Shown: positions 32,454-41,435, counted from the first letter of the stretch. The stretch is 64,000 bases of DNA from Marinifilaceae bacterium (GCA_016936255.1 JAFGYE010000002.1:62001-126000), one strand, 5' to 3'. The notes: generated by a model not told the origin, from the letters alone. Translations and numbers: made by a program.

Positions 32454-33707
32454 ATGTCGTCACAAATACGAGAAAATTTACAGAAATTATTTGTTTTAGG
32501 AATTAGTTACAAGAAAACAGCTCTTGATGTTAGGGGGAAATTTTCATTTACTGCAGAACAGCAGGAGAATTTACTAAAAGAGGCAAAAGAAAATCAAATC
32601 GATGGATTCGTAGTCCTTTCTACATGTAATCGTACTGAAATCTATGCTCACACAAGCCAATCGGAGTTTATTACTGATTTATTCTTAAAATACAGCGAAG
32701 GCAATCGGGAGGATTTTGATTCCCATGGTTATACTTTGTTTGGTAATGATTGTATTCACCATTTATATAGAGTTACTTCAGGATTAGATTCTCAGATTAT
32801 TGGGGATTTTCAAATTGTTGGGCAAGTAAAAAATGCCGTTCAGTTATCAGAAGAAAAGGGTATGGTGAACCCATTTTTAAATCGTTTGTTCTCATTTGCC
32901 TTTCAGGCAAGTAAAAAAATTAAAACAAATACCGAAATTAGCAAAGGGGCAGCTTCTGTTTCTCATGCGGCAGTCCAGTACATTAAGGATAAGGTTTCAA
33001 CTTTGGAATCATGCAATTTTTTATTGTATGGAACCGGTGATATAGGGAAAGATACTTGTGGCAACTTGTTAAAACACATGAATAACCGCTCGCTGACTTT
33101 GATAAACAGAACTGAGGCCAGGGCTGAGGCACTTGCCGGTAAGTTTAATGTAAAGCATCAGCCTGTTAGTGAGTTAGTTGAAGAAGTGAATAAGGCAGAG
33201 GTTATTATTGTTGCTACCGGGGCTCCGCAACCGACCTTATTGCCTGAACATTTTAATGGGAGTGATCAATGTAAATTGATTTTGGATCTTTCTGTTCCTA
33301 GAAATGTTCATCCCGAAATAGATAAGTTAGATCATGTTTTGGTGATTACTGTTGATGAATTATCGAAACACATATCGGATGCTATTCAGCAAAGAAAAGA
33401 TTGTATTCCTCAGGCAGAAGGTATTATTTACGGATCGATTAGCGAATTTTACAGTTGGCTTGAGGTTAAATATTTGTCTCCTGTTATTATTGCTTTAAAA
33501 GAAAATTTACAGAAAGTTCAACGGAAAGAGTTGGATTATCACAAAAATAAATTAACAGATGATGAGCTGAAAAAAGTGGAGCACATCACCAGTAACATTG
33601 TGAATAAGATTGCCAGAGCATGTATCAATCACTTAAAAGATCATCACAAAAAGCAATCTAGTCCAATGGAAACAATAGATATGATTTTTAAAGATATGGA
33701 CTCGTAA
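32454..33707 (+). CDS. hemA: Glutamyl-tRNA reductase
   Basis: First enzyme of C5 tetrapyrrole synthesis: reduces glutamyl-tRNA(Glu) to glutamate-1-semialdehyde with NADPH. Full length (417 residues). The catalytic Cys is in LSTCNRTEIYA (about residue 58). The N-terminal substrate-binding region includes GLDSQIIGDFQIVGQVK. The NADPH-binding domain has LLYGTGDIGKDTCGNL, and the C-terminal dimerisation helix covers about 330-417. It is the first gene of hemA-hemC-hemB-hemE; a stem-loop follows before hemC. The partner hemL is at 41543-42835, so the C5 route is complete in this window. Confidence 0.96.
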   Translation: MSSQIRENLQKLFVLGISYKKTALDVRGKFSFTAEQQENLLKEAKENQIDGFVVLSTCNRTEIYAHTSQSEFITDLFLKYSEGNREDFDSHGYTLFGNDCIHHLYRVTSGLDSQIIGDFQIVGQVKNAVQLSEEKGMVNPFLNRLFSFAFQASKKIKTNTEISKGAASVSHAAVQYIKDKVSTLESCNFLLYGTGDIGKDTCGNLLKHMNNRSLTLINRTEARAEALAGKFNVKHQPVSELVEEVNKAEVIIVATGAPQPTLLPEHFNGSDQCKLILDLSVPRNVHPEIDKLDHVLVITVDELSKHISDAIQQRKDCIPQAEGIIYGSISEFYSWLEVKYLSPVIIALKENLQKVQRKELDYHKNKLTDDELKKVEHITSNIVNKIARACINHLKDHHKKQSSPMETIDMIFKDMDS

Positions 33708-33726
33708 AGCTTTGCAAGCTTTCGAT

Positions 33727-33763
33727 AAAAAGCTATATAAACCTTGTTTTATATGGCTTTTTT
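33727..33763 (+). terminator. Strong stem-loop with T-run between hemA and hemC
   Basis: AAAAAGCTATATAAAA pairs with TTTTATATGGCTTTTTT around a short loop, just after hemA and before hemC. It could be a real terminator (hemC then having its own promoter) or a partial, regulated one. Confidence 0.7.
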
Positions 33764-33809
33764 ATTTTAGCTATAATTAAATTTATAAACTTCCTGAAAA
33801 CATAAGACT

Positions 33810-34736
33810 ATGATTTCTAAAATGAAAATAGTTGTTGCCACTCGTCCTAGTTTACTAGCTTACACGCAAACCATGCAAACTGTGGAATTATTGAGAAATG
33901 CCAATCCTGAAATTGAATTCGAAGTGAAAAAATTCAGCACCCAAGGCGATCGGGTGTTAAATCGTTCCTTAACAGAATTTGGTGGTACTGGTGTGTTTGT
34001 AAAGGAATTAGAACATGCTTTGTTAGAAAACGAAGCTGATATTGCAATTCATAGTTTAAAAGATGTTCCCAGTGCACATCCGGCAGGTTTGCAATTGGCC
34101 GCATTTCCCGAACGGGAAGATGCACGCGATGTTTTTTTGACTCGTGACGGCAGTTCCATTGAAGATATGCCGGAAGGATTTGTATTAGGAACCGGAAGTC
34201 CGAGAAGAAGGGTTCAATTTGCTAATCTCCGTAAGGATATCGAATTTAAAGAAATCAGAGGAAACATTGATAGTCGTTTTCAAAAACTTATGCTTGGTGA
34301 ATACGATGCAATTATTTTAGCCGCTGCAGGCTTAAACCGTATGGGTAAAGAATATGATGATAATTTGCTCATGGATATTGATTTATGTATTCCCGCTATT
34401 GGACAAGGTGCTATTGCAATTGAGTGCAGAAGTAACGATCCTGAAACCATTGCAATACTTCAAAAAGTAAATCATCGTGATACCGAAATTGCAGTTAAAG
34501 CCGAGCGGGCATTTATGGCGGAAATAGAAGGAGGTTGTAAATTTCCTTTGGCTGCACATGCCGTTGTTTCAGACAATATTTTGAACATGGTTGCCATTGT
34601 GGGTGATTTAAAAACAAATCAATTCATTGTAGAAGGAATTGAAGTTTCTGTTGATGAATCTGCAGAAAATGCGAAACAATTAGCCATTAAGATGAAAACA
34701 ATCTGTAAAGAAAAAGGAATAAATTTCTATCTTTAA
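33810..34736 (+). CDS. hemC: Porphobilinogen deaminase (hydroxymethylbilane synthase)
   Basis: Joins four porphobilinogen units into hydroxymethylbilane. The 308 residues carry the family signatures: VATRPSLLAYTQTMQ at the N-terminus, STQGDR, AIHSLKDVPSAHPAG (catalytic Asp), GTGSPRRRVQF, EIRGNIDSRFQK, and the dipyrromethane-cofactor Cys in EIEGGCKFPLAAHA. The ATG at 33810 gives MISKMKIVVATRPS; the second Met (33822) is also possible. It lies about 100 bp after hemA and 84 bp before hemB. The next enzyme in the pathway, hemD, is encoded separately at 42849-43553. Confidence 0.96.
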   Translation: MISKMKIVVATRPSLLAYTQTMQTVELLRNANPEIEFEVKKFSTQGDRVLNRSLTEFGGTGVFVKELEHALLENEADIAIHSLKDVPSAHPAGLQLAAFPEREDARDVFLTRDGSSIEDMPEGFVLGTGSPRRRVQFANLRKDIEFKEIRGNIDSRFQKLMLGEYDAIILAAAGLNRMGKEYDDNLLMDIDLCIPAIGQGAIAIECRSNDPETIAILQKVNHRDTEIAVKAERAFMAEIEGGCKFPLAAHAVVSDNILNMVAIVGDLKTNQFIVEGIEVSVDESAENAKQLAIKMKTICKEKGINFYL

Positions 34737-34820
34737 TTTTCTGAAAATAATTCATCAAAAGGTTTGTTATTTTTAATTTGACATCTAGATTTATTCATAA
34801 AATACAAAAAATACAACATT

Positions 34821-35813
34821 ATGAGTTTAAGACCTCTTTTTCCAGATACCCGATTGAGAAGATTGCGCTATAGCAAAGTAGTTCGTAACATGGTTGCCGA
34901 AACATCTCTTTCGGTAGATAATTTAATTATGCCTCTTTTCGTTTGTCCTGGAGAAAATGTTCAAAATCCAATTAAAAGCATGCCGGGAAACGATCAGTTA
35001 TCTGTAGACATGTTAGTAAAGAAATGTGGTGAGTTATTGGAGTCGGGCGTAAAATCAGTATTGCTTTTTGGTATTCCGGAATCGAAAGATGAAGATGGAA
35101 CTGTTGCAACTCACGAGCATGGTATCGTGCAAAAAGCAACTCGTGCAATCAAGGAAACTTATCCTGAAATGTATATTATTGCCGATATCTGTAACTGTGA
35201 ATACACAACTCACGGTCATTGTGGAACGATTGTCGATGGTGATGTTGATAACGATCAAACATTGGTTACATTGGCAGCACAGGCTGTTTCTTTGGCTGAA
35301 GCAGGAGTTGATATGGTTGCGCCAAGCGACATGATGGATGGTCGAATTGGATATATGAGAAAAGCTTTAGACGAAAATTGCTTCGAGAAAATGCCGATAA
35401 TGGCTTATTCTGCAAAATATGCATCTGGATTTTACGGTCCGTTTAGAGATGCTGCTGATAGTGCACCACAATTTGGCGACAGATCAACTTACCAAATGGA
35501 TCCTAGAAATAGTGACGAAGCCATTCGTGAGGTTGAGATGGATATTGCAGAAGGAGCTGATATCGTTATGGTAAAACCTGCATTAAGTTACCTTGATGTG
35601 ATTTACAGAGTGAAAAATGAATTTAATGTTCCTGTTGCAGCTTATAATGTAAGTGGTGAATTTTCAATGGTGAAAGCTGCTGAAGCCAACGATTGGATTG
35701 ATGGAAAGCGTGTAATGATGGAAATTATGACTTCAATTAGAAGAGCTGGAGCAGATATCATTATTACTTATCACGCCAAAGAAGTGGCCGATATTTTAAA
35801 TGGCAAGATGTAA
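34821..35813 (+). CDS. hemB: Delta-aminolevulinic acid dehydratase (porphobilinogen synthase)
   Basis: Condenses two aminolevulinate molecules to porphobilinogen. The 330 residues have the two Schiff-base lysines in MAYSAKYASGFYGPF and IVMVKPALSYLD. A Cys-rich metal site is present (DICNCEYTTHGHCG), so this enzyme is of the zinc-dependent type rather than the magnesium-only type. The ATG at 34821 is supported by the MSLRPLFPDTRLRRLR start shared by the family. It sits third in the hem cluster, 87 bp before hemE. Confidence 0.96.
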   Translation: MSLRPLFPDTRLRRLRYSKVVRNMVAETSLSVDNLIMPLFVCPGENVQNPIKSMPGNDQLSVDMLVKKCGELLESGVKSVLLFGIPESKDEDGTVATHEHGIVQKATRAIKETYPEMYIIADICNCEYTTHGHCGTIVDGDVDNDQTLVTLAAQAVSLAEAGVDMVAPSDMMDGRIGYMRKALDENCFEKMPIMAYSAKYASGFYGPFRDAADSAPQFGDRSTYQMDPRNSDEAIREVEMDIAEGADIVMVKPALSYLDVIYRVKNEFNVPVAAYNVSGEFSMVKAAEANDWIDGKRVMMEIMTSIRRAGADIIITYHAKEVADILNGKM

Positions 35814-35900
35814 TCTACCGGCGGGTATTTATTTAAATCGATGGCAGATTTTTTACGTTTACTATTATAATTACTACAAACTATTTACTGATTACAGCAT

Positions 35901-36932
35901 ATGAGTCAATCAATTTTTTTAGATACGATTAACGGAATTAAGAGAGAGAGACCACCAGTGTGGTTCATGCGTCAGGCTGGCAGGGTACTTCCTTCCTACA
36001 TGAAATTGCGTGAGAAATATGGTTTCAAAGAAATGATGGAGAATCCGGAATTGGCTGCTCAGGTTACTTTGTTACCGATTCATGATTTGGGCGTTGATGC
36101 TGCAATTTTATTTTCTGATATTTTGGTGATTCCTGAAGCTTTAGGAATGGAGTTGAGTTTTGAGGGAAAAGGTCCAAGTTTTGCAACGGCATTAAAAGAT
36201 GTTGCGGATCCGCTGTCATTTTTAAGTGAAAAACCTGAAAAACTAGAGCATATTTATAAAGCAATTGATCGTATTTTAGAAACTAAACCTGCAGATATTC
36301 CTTTAATTGGATTTTGTGGAGGTCCTTTAACTACTTTGTGTTATATGTATCAAGGTTTCAGTCGAAATCAGAATTTCCCTGATTTTGTTCCTGCGATCTA
36401 CCGTGATAAAGCACTAATGAAGAAGGTTGTTGCTAAAATTACAGAGATGAGCATTCATTATGCGTTAAAGCAAGTTGAACATGGTGTTAAAGCATTTCAA
36501 TTATTTGAAACTCATGCTGGATTGATTCCTGTTGAATTGTATAAAGAAGTGTTTTTACCATCGGTTAAAGCTATTTTAGGCGCGGTTCGTGAAACAGGAG
36601 TGAAAACCATCTACCTGCCAAAAGGCTTGGGTACCGGTATTAATATGGTAAATTACGATTTGTGTGATTGTGTTAGTGTTGATTGGCAAATGCCATTGCA
36701 TGAGGTGAGAGGAATTGTAGGTGAGGAGATGATTCTGCAAGGAAACTTTGATCCTCGTATTTTGGAAGCTACACCACAGGCTATCGATCAGGAATTTGAG
36801 TATTTCCTGAATTACGGACGTAAAGACCATAAATGGATTTTCAATTTGGGACATGGTTTATTGCCATCAATACCAGTTGAAAATGTGGAGTATCTTGTGA
36901 AAAAAGTAAAAGAATCTGATTGGGGAAGATAA
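35901..36932 (+). CDS. hemE: Uroporphyrinogen decarboxylase
   Basis: Decarboxylates uroporphyrinogen III to coproporphyrinogen III. The 343 residues begin with the signature PPVWFMRQAGRVLPSYM, which contains the substrate-binding Arg residues. The catalytic Asp is in AILFSDILVIPEALGM, and further conserved parts are GFCGGPLTTLCYM and NFDPRIL. The C-terminal GHGLLPSIPVENVEYLV is also canonical. It is a genuine HemE rather than one of the methyltransferase-like relatives. It ends the plus-strand hem cluster, with a clear terminator at 36954. Confidence 0.96.
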   Translation: MSQSIFLDTINGIKRERPPVWFMRQAGRVLPSYMKLREKYGFKEMMENPELAAQVTLLPIHDLGVDAAILFSDILVIPEALGMELSFEGKGPSFATALKDVADPLSFLSEKPEKLEHIYKAIDRILETKPADIPLIGFCGGPLTTLCYMYQGFSRNQNFPDFVPAIYRDKALMKKVVAKITEMSIHYALKQVEHGVKAFQLFETHAGLIPVELYKEVFLPSVKAILGAVRETGVKTIYLPKGLGTGINMVNYDLCDCVSVDWQMPLHEVRGIVGEEMILQGNFDPRILEATPQAIDQEFEYFLNYGRKDHKWIFNLGHGLLPSIPVENVEYLVKKVKESDWGR

Positions 36933-36953
36933 AATTTTCAATTAAAAATATAG

Positions 36954-36985
36954 AATGAGGTGTCAGTATTGGCACCTCATTTTTA
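36954..36985 (+). terminator. Terminator of the hemA-hemE cluster
   Basis: AATGAGGTG pairs with CACCTCATT around a 10-base loop, followed by a T-rich tract, 22 bp after the hemE stop codon. Confidence 0.85.
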
Positions 36986-37117
36986 TTTTAACTGGAATTA
37001 GATTATTTAAATTCAAATAATGATATAGATAGGTATATATCAGCAGTTAATTTCAATATAAATTAATTTTATGTTGAAAAAAATGTTGACATTTTAGGAA
37101 TGTAGTTTGAGGAGTTT

Positions 37118-37125
37118 TACTTTTG
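37118..37125 (+). promoter_or_regulatory. -7 box upstream of the double-cubane reductase gene
   Basis: TACTTTTG matches TAnnTTTG exactly, 28 bp before the ATG at 37154. With the terminator at 36954 it shows that this gene is transcribed separately from hemE. Confidence 0.6.
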
Positions 37126-37153
37126 CGATCGAAATCAATAAAATAGAATTACA

Positions 37154-38428
37154 ATGACAGATTACACAAAAATGTGGACTGATCTTGGCTTAGACCTTGA
37201 TAATCATGATGCTTTACTAGAGAATTTAGGTGGAGCGTACCAATCCATTTTTATGTCGCAGGAGCATCGTCCTGAGGCAATGGGATATTTCGATTTTGTG
37301 ATGAGCGAAGCTCACGGGTTAAGAATTCAGGAGTTGCGTGATGAGCAGAAGGCAGGGCGAAAGATAATTGGTTCTTTTTGTGTTTTTGTACCTGAAGAGC
37401 TTGTGCTTGCGGCAGGTTGTACATCAGTAGGTTTATGTGCAGGAGCTGATTTCGCTCAAGAGGAAGTTGAGAAAGTATTGCCTCGAAATACTTGTTCGTT
37501 AATTAAATCATTCTTTGGTTTCAAATTAGGTAAGGTTTGTCCTTATATGGAAGTTTCAGACCTTATTGTGGGTGAGAATACCTGTGATGGAAAGAAAAAA
37601 TCATTTGAGATATTTAGTCAGATGGTGCCAAATTTCTTTCAAATGGATCTACCTCAAAACAAGACTTCAATGGCAAGGAAATTATTAAAGCATGAATATG
37701 AATCTTTTGTTGCTAAGTTAGAGGAGATGACAGGCAAAAGAATCGGCGTGAAAGATTTGAAACAAGGAATTTCTACGGTAAATGCAAAGCGAAATGCCTT
37801 AGCCCGTTTGTCGAAACTTCGTACGGCTAATCCAAGTCCAATTTCCGGATTGGATGCTTTATTAATCAATCAAATTGCTTTTTTGGATAATCCGGTTCGA
37901 TTTACTGAGAAAGTAAACGTTTTATGTGATGAACTGGAATTGCTGGTAAAAGAAAAGAAAGGCGTAAAAGTTGAAAACGCTCCTCGTGTTGTTATTTCAG
38001 GCTGTCCTATGGCAATTCCAAATTGGAAAGTCCCTGCTGTAATTGAAGCTTCCAGTGCTGTCATTGTCGGCGAAGAATCATGTATTGGTGAGCGTGGTCA
38101 GCGAAACACAACTGACGCTTCTGCAGATACCATTGAGGGTCTTATGGATGCGGTTGTTGATCGTTATTTTAAAATTGATTGTGCCGTATTTACACCAAAT
38201 CAGGAACGGGTAGAGCACATCAAAGAGATGGCTAAAAATACGAATGCTGATGGTGTGATTCATTACGGGCTTCAATTTTGTCAGCCTTATATTATGGAAT
38301 CTTTTTCTGTAGAAAAAACGTTGGAAAAAGATGGAGTTTCTGTTCTGAGATTAGAAACTGATTATAGTCAGGAAGATATGGGGCAATTATCAACGCGAAT
38401 AGAAGCCTTTGTTGAAATTATTAAATAA
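37154..38428 (+). CDS. Double-cubane-cluster-containing anaerobic reductase (HgdB/YjiM family)
   Basis: A 424-residue member of the 2-hydroxyacyl-CoA dehydratase component superfamily. Landmarks are GSFCVFVPEELVLAAGCTSV, CAGADFAQEE, NTCSLIKSFFGFKLGKVCPY, ENTCDGKKKSFE, VISGCPMAIPNWKVP and EESCIGERGQRN. Their Cys residues are candidates for the [Fe8S9]-type double cubane, or two [4Fe-4S] clusters. Family members receive electrons from an ATP-driven activase, and one is encoded 83 bp downstream. A characterised relative reduces small molecules such as acetylene and azide at very low potential; the natural substrate is unknown. No acyl-CoA dehydratase subunit pair (HgdA+B) is present, which favours the single-subunit DCCP type. 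Confidence 0.85.
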   Translation: MTDYTKMWTDLGLDLDNHDALLENLGGAYQSIFMSQEHRPEAMGYFDFVMSEAHGLRIQELRDEQKAGRKIIGSFCVFVPEELVLAAGCTSVGLCAGADFAQEEVEKVLPRNTCSLIKSFFGFKLGKVCPYMEVSDLIVGENTCDGKKKSFEIFSQMVPNFFQMDLPQNKTSMARKLLKHEYESFVAKLEEMTGKRIGVKDLKQGISTVNAKRNALARLSKLRTANPSPISGLDALLINQIAFLDNPVRFTEKVNVLCDELELLVKEKKGVKVENAPRVVISGCPMAIPNWKVPAVIEASSAVIVGEESCIGERGQRNTTDASADTIEGLMDAVVDRYFKIDCAVFTPNQERVEHIKEMAKNTNADGVIHYGLQFCQPYIMESFSVEKTLEKDGVSVLRLETDYSQEDMGQLSTRIEAFVEIIK

Positions 38429-38511
38429 AATAAATTGCAATTATAAGACGGAGAACTTAGCGGTTTCTCTGTCTTTTTGTTTTTATCCGAATGTGATATT
38501 GAATTGATAGC

Positions 38512-39258
38512 ATGAGACAGGCAGGAATAGATGTGGGCTCTAGAAGCATTGAATTGGTTGTAATTGAAGAAGGAAAGGTTGTTGTGAGCAGACAAGCCGA
38601 ATCTGGTTACAATCCGGTTGAGCGTGTTCAGGAATTAATTGCTGATATTTCGTTCGATAAGGTGATGGCCACGGGGTATGGACGGGCAAGTCTTGAGATT
38701 GCCTTTGATTATCCGACCATAACAGAGATTAAAGCATATGGAATAGGTGCCACAACATTACATCCTGATATTCGGGGAATTCTTGATATTGGAGGGCAGG
38801 ACACCAAGGTGATATCTTTGAATGAAAATGGAAAAGTGTTTAAATTTGAGATGAATGATAAATGTGCTGCCGGTACCGGTAAATTCCTGGAATTGATGGC
38901 AACAAGTTTAGGCTATCAGCAAAATACCCTCGGTATAGAAGCACTAAAGGGACAGGAGGGAATAGAAATTAACAGCATGTGTGCCGTATTTGCCGAGTCG
39001 GAGGTTACTTCTCTTTTGGCAAAAGGTTGTCAGCGGGCTGATATTGCTTTGGCTATTCATCAATCGGTGTGCCGACGTGCTGTTGGAATGATTAAACGTC
39101 AGGATTTAAAAAAACCAATTCTATTTGCTGGAGGTGTTGCAAATAATGCATGTATGATTCATCTTTTGAAACAAACTTTTGGTGATGATCTGATTATTCC
39201 GGAATCTCCTCAGTTTGTTGGTGCATATGGAGCTGCTATTTTGGCTGGATTTTTATAA
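38512..39258 (+). CDS. Acyl-CoA dehydratase activase-type ATPase (YjiL/HgdC family)
   Basis: A homodimeric ASKHA-fold ATPase with a [4Fe-4S] cluster between the subunits that injects electrons into its partner reductase. The 248 residues show phosphate-1 AGIDVGSRSIELVV, phosphate-2 LDIGGQDTKVISL, cluster Cys in NDKCAAGTGKFLELMA, second Cys in NSMCAVFAESEV, and adenosine motif FAGGVANNACM. It lies 83 bp downstream of the double-cubane reductase on the same strand and shares its terminator region, so the two form a functional pair. It is shorter than fused activase-dehydratase proteins, as expected for a stand-alone activator. Confidence 0.9.
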   Translation: MRQAGIDVGSRSIELVVIEEGKVVVSRQAESGYNPVERVQELIADISFDKVMATGYGRASLEIAFDYPTITEIKAYGIGATTLHPDIRGILDIGGQDTKVISLNENGKVFKFEMNDKCAAGTGKFLELMATSLGYQQNTLGIEALKGQEGIEINSMCAVFAESEVTSLLAKGCQRADIALAIHQSVCRRAVGMIKRQDLKKPILFAGGVANNACMIHLLKQTFGDDLIIPESPQFVGAYGAAILAGFL

Positions 39259-39263
39259 AAACC

Positions 39264-39289
39264 AAAAAAGTCATCTTTAGGTGGCTTTT
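39264..39289. terminator. Terminator between convergent genes
   Basis: AAAAAGTCATC pairs with GGTGGCTTTT (with G-U pairs) around a 4-base loop, right after the activase stop codon and before the stop of the convergent TerB-like gene. Confidence 0.65.
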
Positions 39290-39311
39290 GTAATTACTTG
39301 ATATAAAGGAA

Positions 39312-39710
39312 TTACCTATATTCCTTTTTTTCGAATTGTTTCAGCTTATCAATGTCACGTTGAAATCTTTCCATTAAATCTTCCGAAAAAGAATTAATCA
39401 ATTTATGCTCCTTTAAAGTAGTTCCATCAGAGGCATCAGCAACAATCTTCATGGCGGTAATGAATTCATCGTATTGTGGCGCTGGTCCATATACATGACA
39501 AAAATTAATTACTTTATTATAGATTTCTTCAACTGAAGAGTTATGCGACTCCTCAAACTCAAACGACCACAATATTTCAGAACCAAGAGCATGATTTTTC
39601 AATAGTTGTGTAAGAGTTTCTTTTTCTTCTTTCTTAATTATTCCATCAGCCTTTGCCAGGGCATAAAGCAGTTCCCCAAATACTTCGTATAATTTTTCTT
39701 CCTTTTTCAT
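39312..39710 (-). CDS. TerB-like small acidic helical protein
   Basis: The 132 residues are all helical. The first motif (LYALAKADGIIKKEEKETL) matches the TerB signature in which an ADG-x5-E turn binds a metal ion, and a second similar segment occurs later (IVADASDGTTLKEHKLINSF). TerB-like domains occur alone in many Bacteroidota, often linked to membrane or stress functions. No other tellurite-resistance gene is nearby. Cytoplasmic, monocistronic and convergent to the activase gene. Fold is likely; role unknown. Confidence 0.65.
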   Translation of the reverse strand: MKKEEKLYEVFGELLYALAKADGIIKKEEKETLTQLLKNHALGSEILWSFEFEESHNSSVEEIYNKVINFCHVYGPAPQYDEFITAMKIVADASDGTTLKEHKLINSFSEDLMERFQRDIDKLKQFEKKEYR

Positions 39711-39960
39711 TTCTTTTTAGTAAGATACCAAATTTCATAAATTCTCCATAGTTCAAGGTACTATAATTGAGTGAGAATTGCGTAAAGAAATTATCATACC
39801 ATAATGGAATACATTAATTTTGCGTCAATTGGTATTAAAATACAGAGGTAGACCAATTACAACCAAATTTGAGCGGATTATCGTACTATTTTGAATTGGT
39901 CTTAAGCTCCTCAGGAGCTATATATAAGAATAGGATAAATCAATAAAGGACTTTAATTCT

Positions 39961-40470
39961 TTATTGATTAATGGCTTTTAGTATTCTGCGGGCACGGGAA
40001 CAGTAACCTGCGCTTCCATTTTCCATTTGTTCTTCGATAACAAGAGTCAGTTCATTTTGGATATCGGGTTCTTGTAAGGAAAAATTGTATAGAATTTGCA
40101 TAGCATACACTTTTATAGCAATTGCAGATGTTCTGGAAATCAATGCATCGAAGCAGTAATTGATGAAATCACCGGATATATTGCTTGGAAGAGGTTCTAA
40201 ACTAATCAGTTTTAAATATTGCCTTAATTTGCTTTCGTTGGAAAGAGTAGGGACTATCTCAATCATTTGAGGTAGATACAGGCGAACCAAATCAGGAGCA
40301 ATATCATAAACTTTATCTAAAATCCAAGTGGCCCGCCAGGAATGTTTCTCATTGCTGATACAAATATCCCACAGTTCTTTTATATACGCGGGATTCTCTG
40401 CGATACTTCGAGCAACAAATCTGGCTTCTTCTTTTACCGGAAAAGGGTCGAGTAGTTTTTTAAGTTCCAT
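39961..40470 (-). CDS. HEAT-like/adaptin-type helical repeat protein, function unknown
   Basis: I start at the ATG at 40470 (MELKKLLDPFPVKEEARFVA, 169 residues). An open extension back to 40638 lies inside the preceding gene and encodes an unlikely Cys-rich leader. The sequence is a series of antiparallel helices (AYIKELWDICISNEKHSWRA, APDLVRLYLPQMIEIVPTL, AIAIKVYAMQILYNFSLQEP), resembling HEAT-type repeats. It follows the ammonia-lyase gene by 23 bp and is probably cotranscribed. No catalytic motif is present. The 250 bp downstream to 39711 contain no gene. Confidence 0.65.
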   Translation of the reverse strand: MELKKLLDPFPVKEEARFVARSIAENPAYIKELWDICISNEKHSWRATWILDKVYDIAPDLVRLYLPQMIEIVPTLSNESKLRQYLKLISLEPLPSNISGDFINYCFDALISRTSAIAIKVYAMQILYNFSLQEPDIQNELTLVIEEQMENGSAGYCSRARRILKAINQ

Positions 40471-40493
40471 TGAATTTAGAATTATTGGTTTTC

Positions 40494-41435
40494 TTAAAAC
40501 GGCAACCTGCTTAACTCCACATTTCCGCCCGAAAGAATAATTCCAACTTTTTGGCCTTTGTATTTTTTCTTCTCTTTTATTAAAGCAGCAAGAGCGACTG
40601 CACTGGATGGTTCTGCAATGATCTTCATTCGCTCCCAAATCAGCCTCATTGCCGCAATTATTTCTTTTTCTTCCACTCTGATAATCTCTTCAACATGTTC
40701 CTTAATAATTGGAAATGTTTTATCTCCCAATGAGGTTAGCAAACCATCTGCAATAGTTTGAGGATTGGTTTGCGGAACAATTTCACCTTTTTGCATCGAT
40801 TGCCAGGCATCATCAGCACCCATAGGTTCACCAGCTATTATTTTTGTGTTTGGCGAAAAATAATGTGTGGCTAAAGTTGTACCGGATAGTAAACCTCCGC
40901 CACCAACAGGAGCGAAAATTGCATCCAAATCATCATGATCTTCAATCAATTCCATAGCAGCAGTTGCTTGTCCTTCAATTACCTGATAATCATTGTAGGG
41001 ATGCAAAAAAACCGCCCCGGTTTTATTAACGACTTCATTTAAGGTAGTTTCTCTTGCCTCAAGGGTCGGGATGCATTCAATAATTTCGCCACCATATCCT
41101 TTTACTGCTGTTTTCTTTATTTCCGGAGCATTTGAGGGCATTACAATGTATGCTTTAATGCCTTGTACTTTAGCAGCAAGCGCTATTGCCTGAGCAAAAT
41201 TACCCGATGAATGAGTGGCGACTCCAAATTCTTTTTCTGTTTCTGATAGTTGAAGAATAGCATTTGTAGCTCCCCGCATTTTAAACGCGCCCATTTTCTG
41301 AAAATTTTCACATTTAAAGTAGATATCAGCTCCAACAATTTGGTTGATGAGTTGAGAGCTCATAACAGGTGTTCGATGAATGAATTTTTGAATTCTTTTG
41401 TGTGCTTCCTGTAAACTTTCTTTTGTGATAATCAT
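40494..41435 (-). CDS. Serine racemase/threonine dehydratase-like PLP enzyme
   Basis: Fold-type II PLP enzyme. I use the ATG at 41435 (MIITKESLQEAHKRIQKFIH, 313 residues) as the extension to 41474 lacks homology and covers a hairpin. The Schiff-base Lys is in GAFKMRGATNA, the substrate loop is SSGNFAQAIALAA, and the phosphate-binding Gly loop is PVGGGGLLSG. There is no C-terminal ACT-type regulatory domain, so it is not the biosynthetic feedback-controlled IlvA. The internal sequence, including GEPMGADDAWQS and TIADGLLTSLGDKTFPII, resembles eukaryotic-type serine racemase and hydroxyaspartate dehydratase more than TdcB. Activity could be dehydration or racemisation. Confidence 0.85.
   Translation of the reverse strand: MIITKESLQEAHKRIQKFIHRTPVMSSQLINQIVGADIYFKCENFQKMGAFKMRGATNAILQLSETEKEFGVATHSSGNFAQAIALAAKVQGIKAYIVMPSNAPEIKKTAVKGYGGEIIECIPTLEARETTLNEVVNKTGAVFLHPYNDYQVIEGQATAAMELIEDHDDLDAIFAPVGGGGLLSGTTLATHYFSPNTKIIAGEPMGADDAWQSMQKGEIVPQTNPQTIADGLLTSLGDKTFPIIKEHVEEIIRVEEKEIIAAMRLIWERMKIIAEPSSAVALAALIKEKKKYKGQKVGIILSGGNVELSRLPF

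Noticed and set aside
40471-40638. N-terminal extension of the HEAT-like gene
   Set aside because: Overlaps the end of the PLP enzyme gene in another frame and encodes an implausible Cys-rich leader; the ATG at 40470 is a better start.
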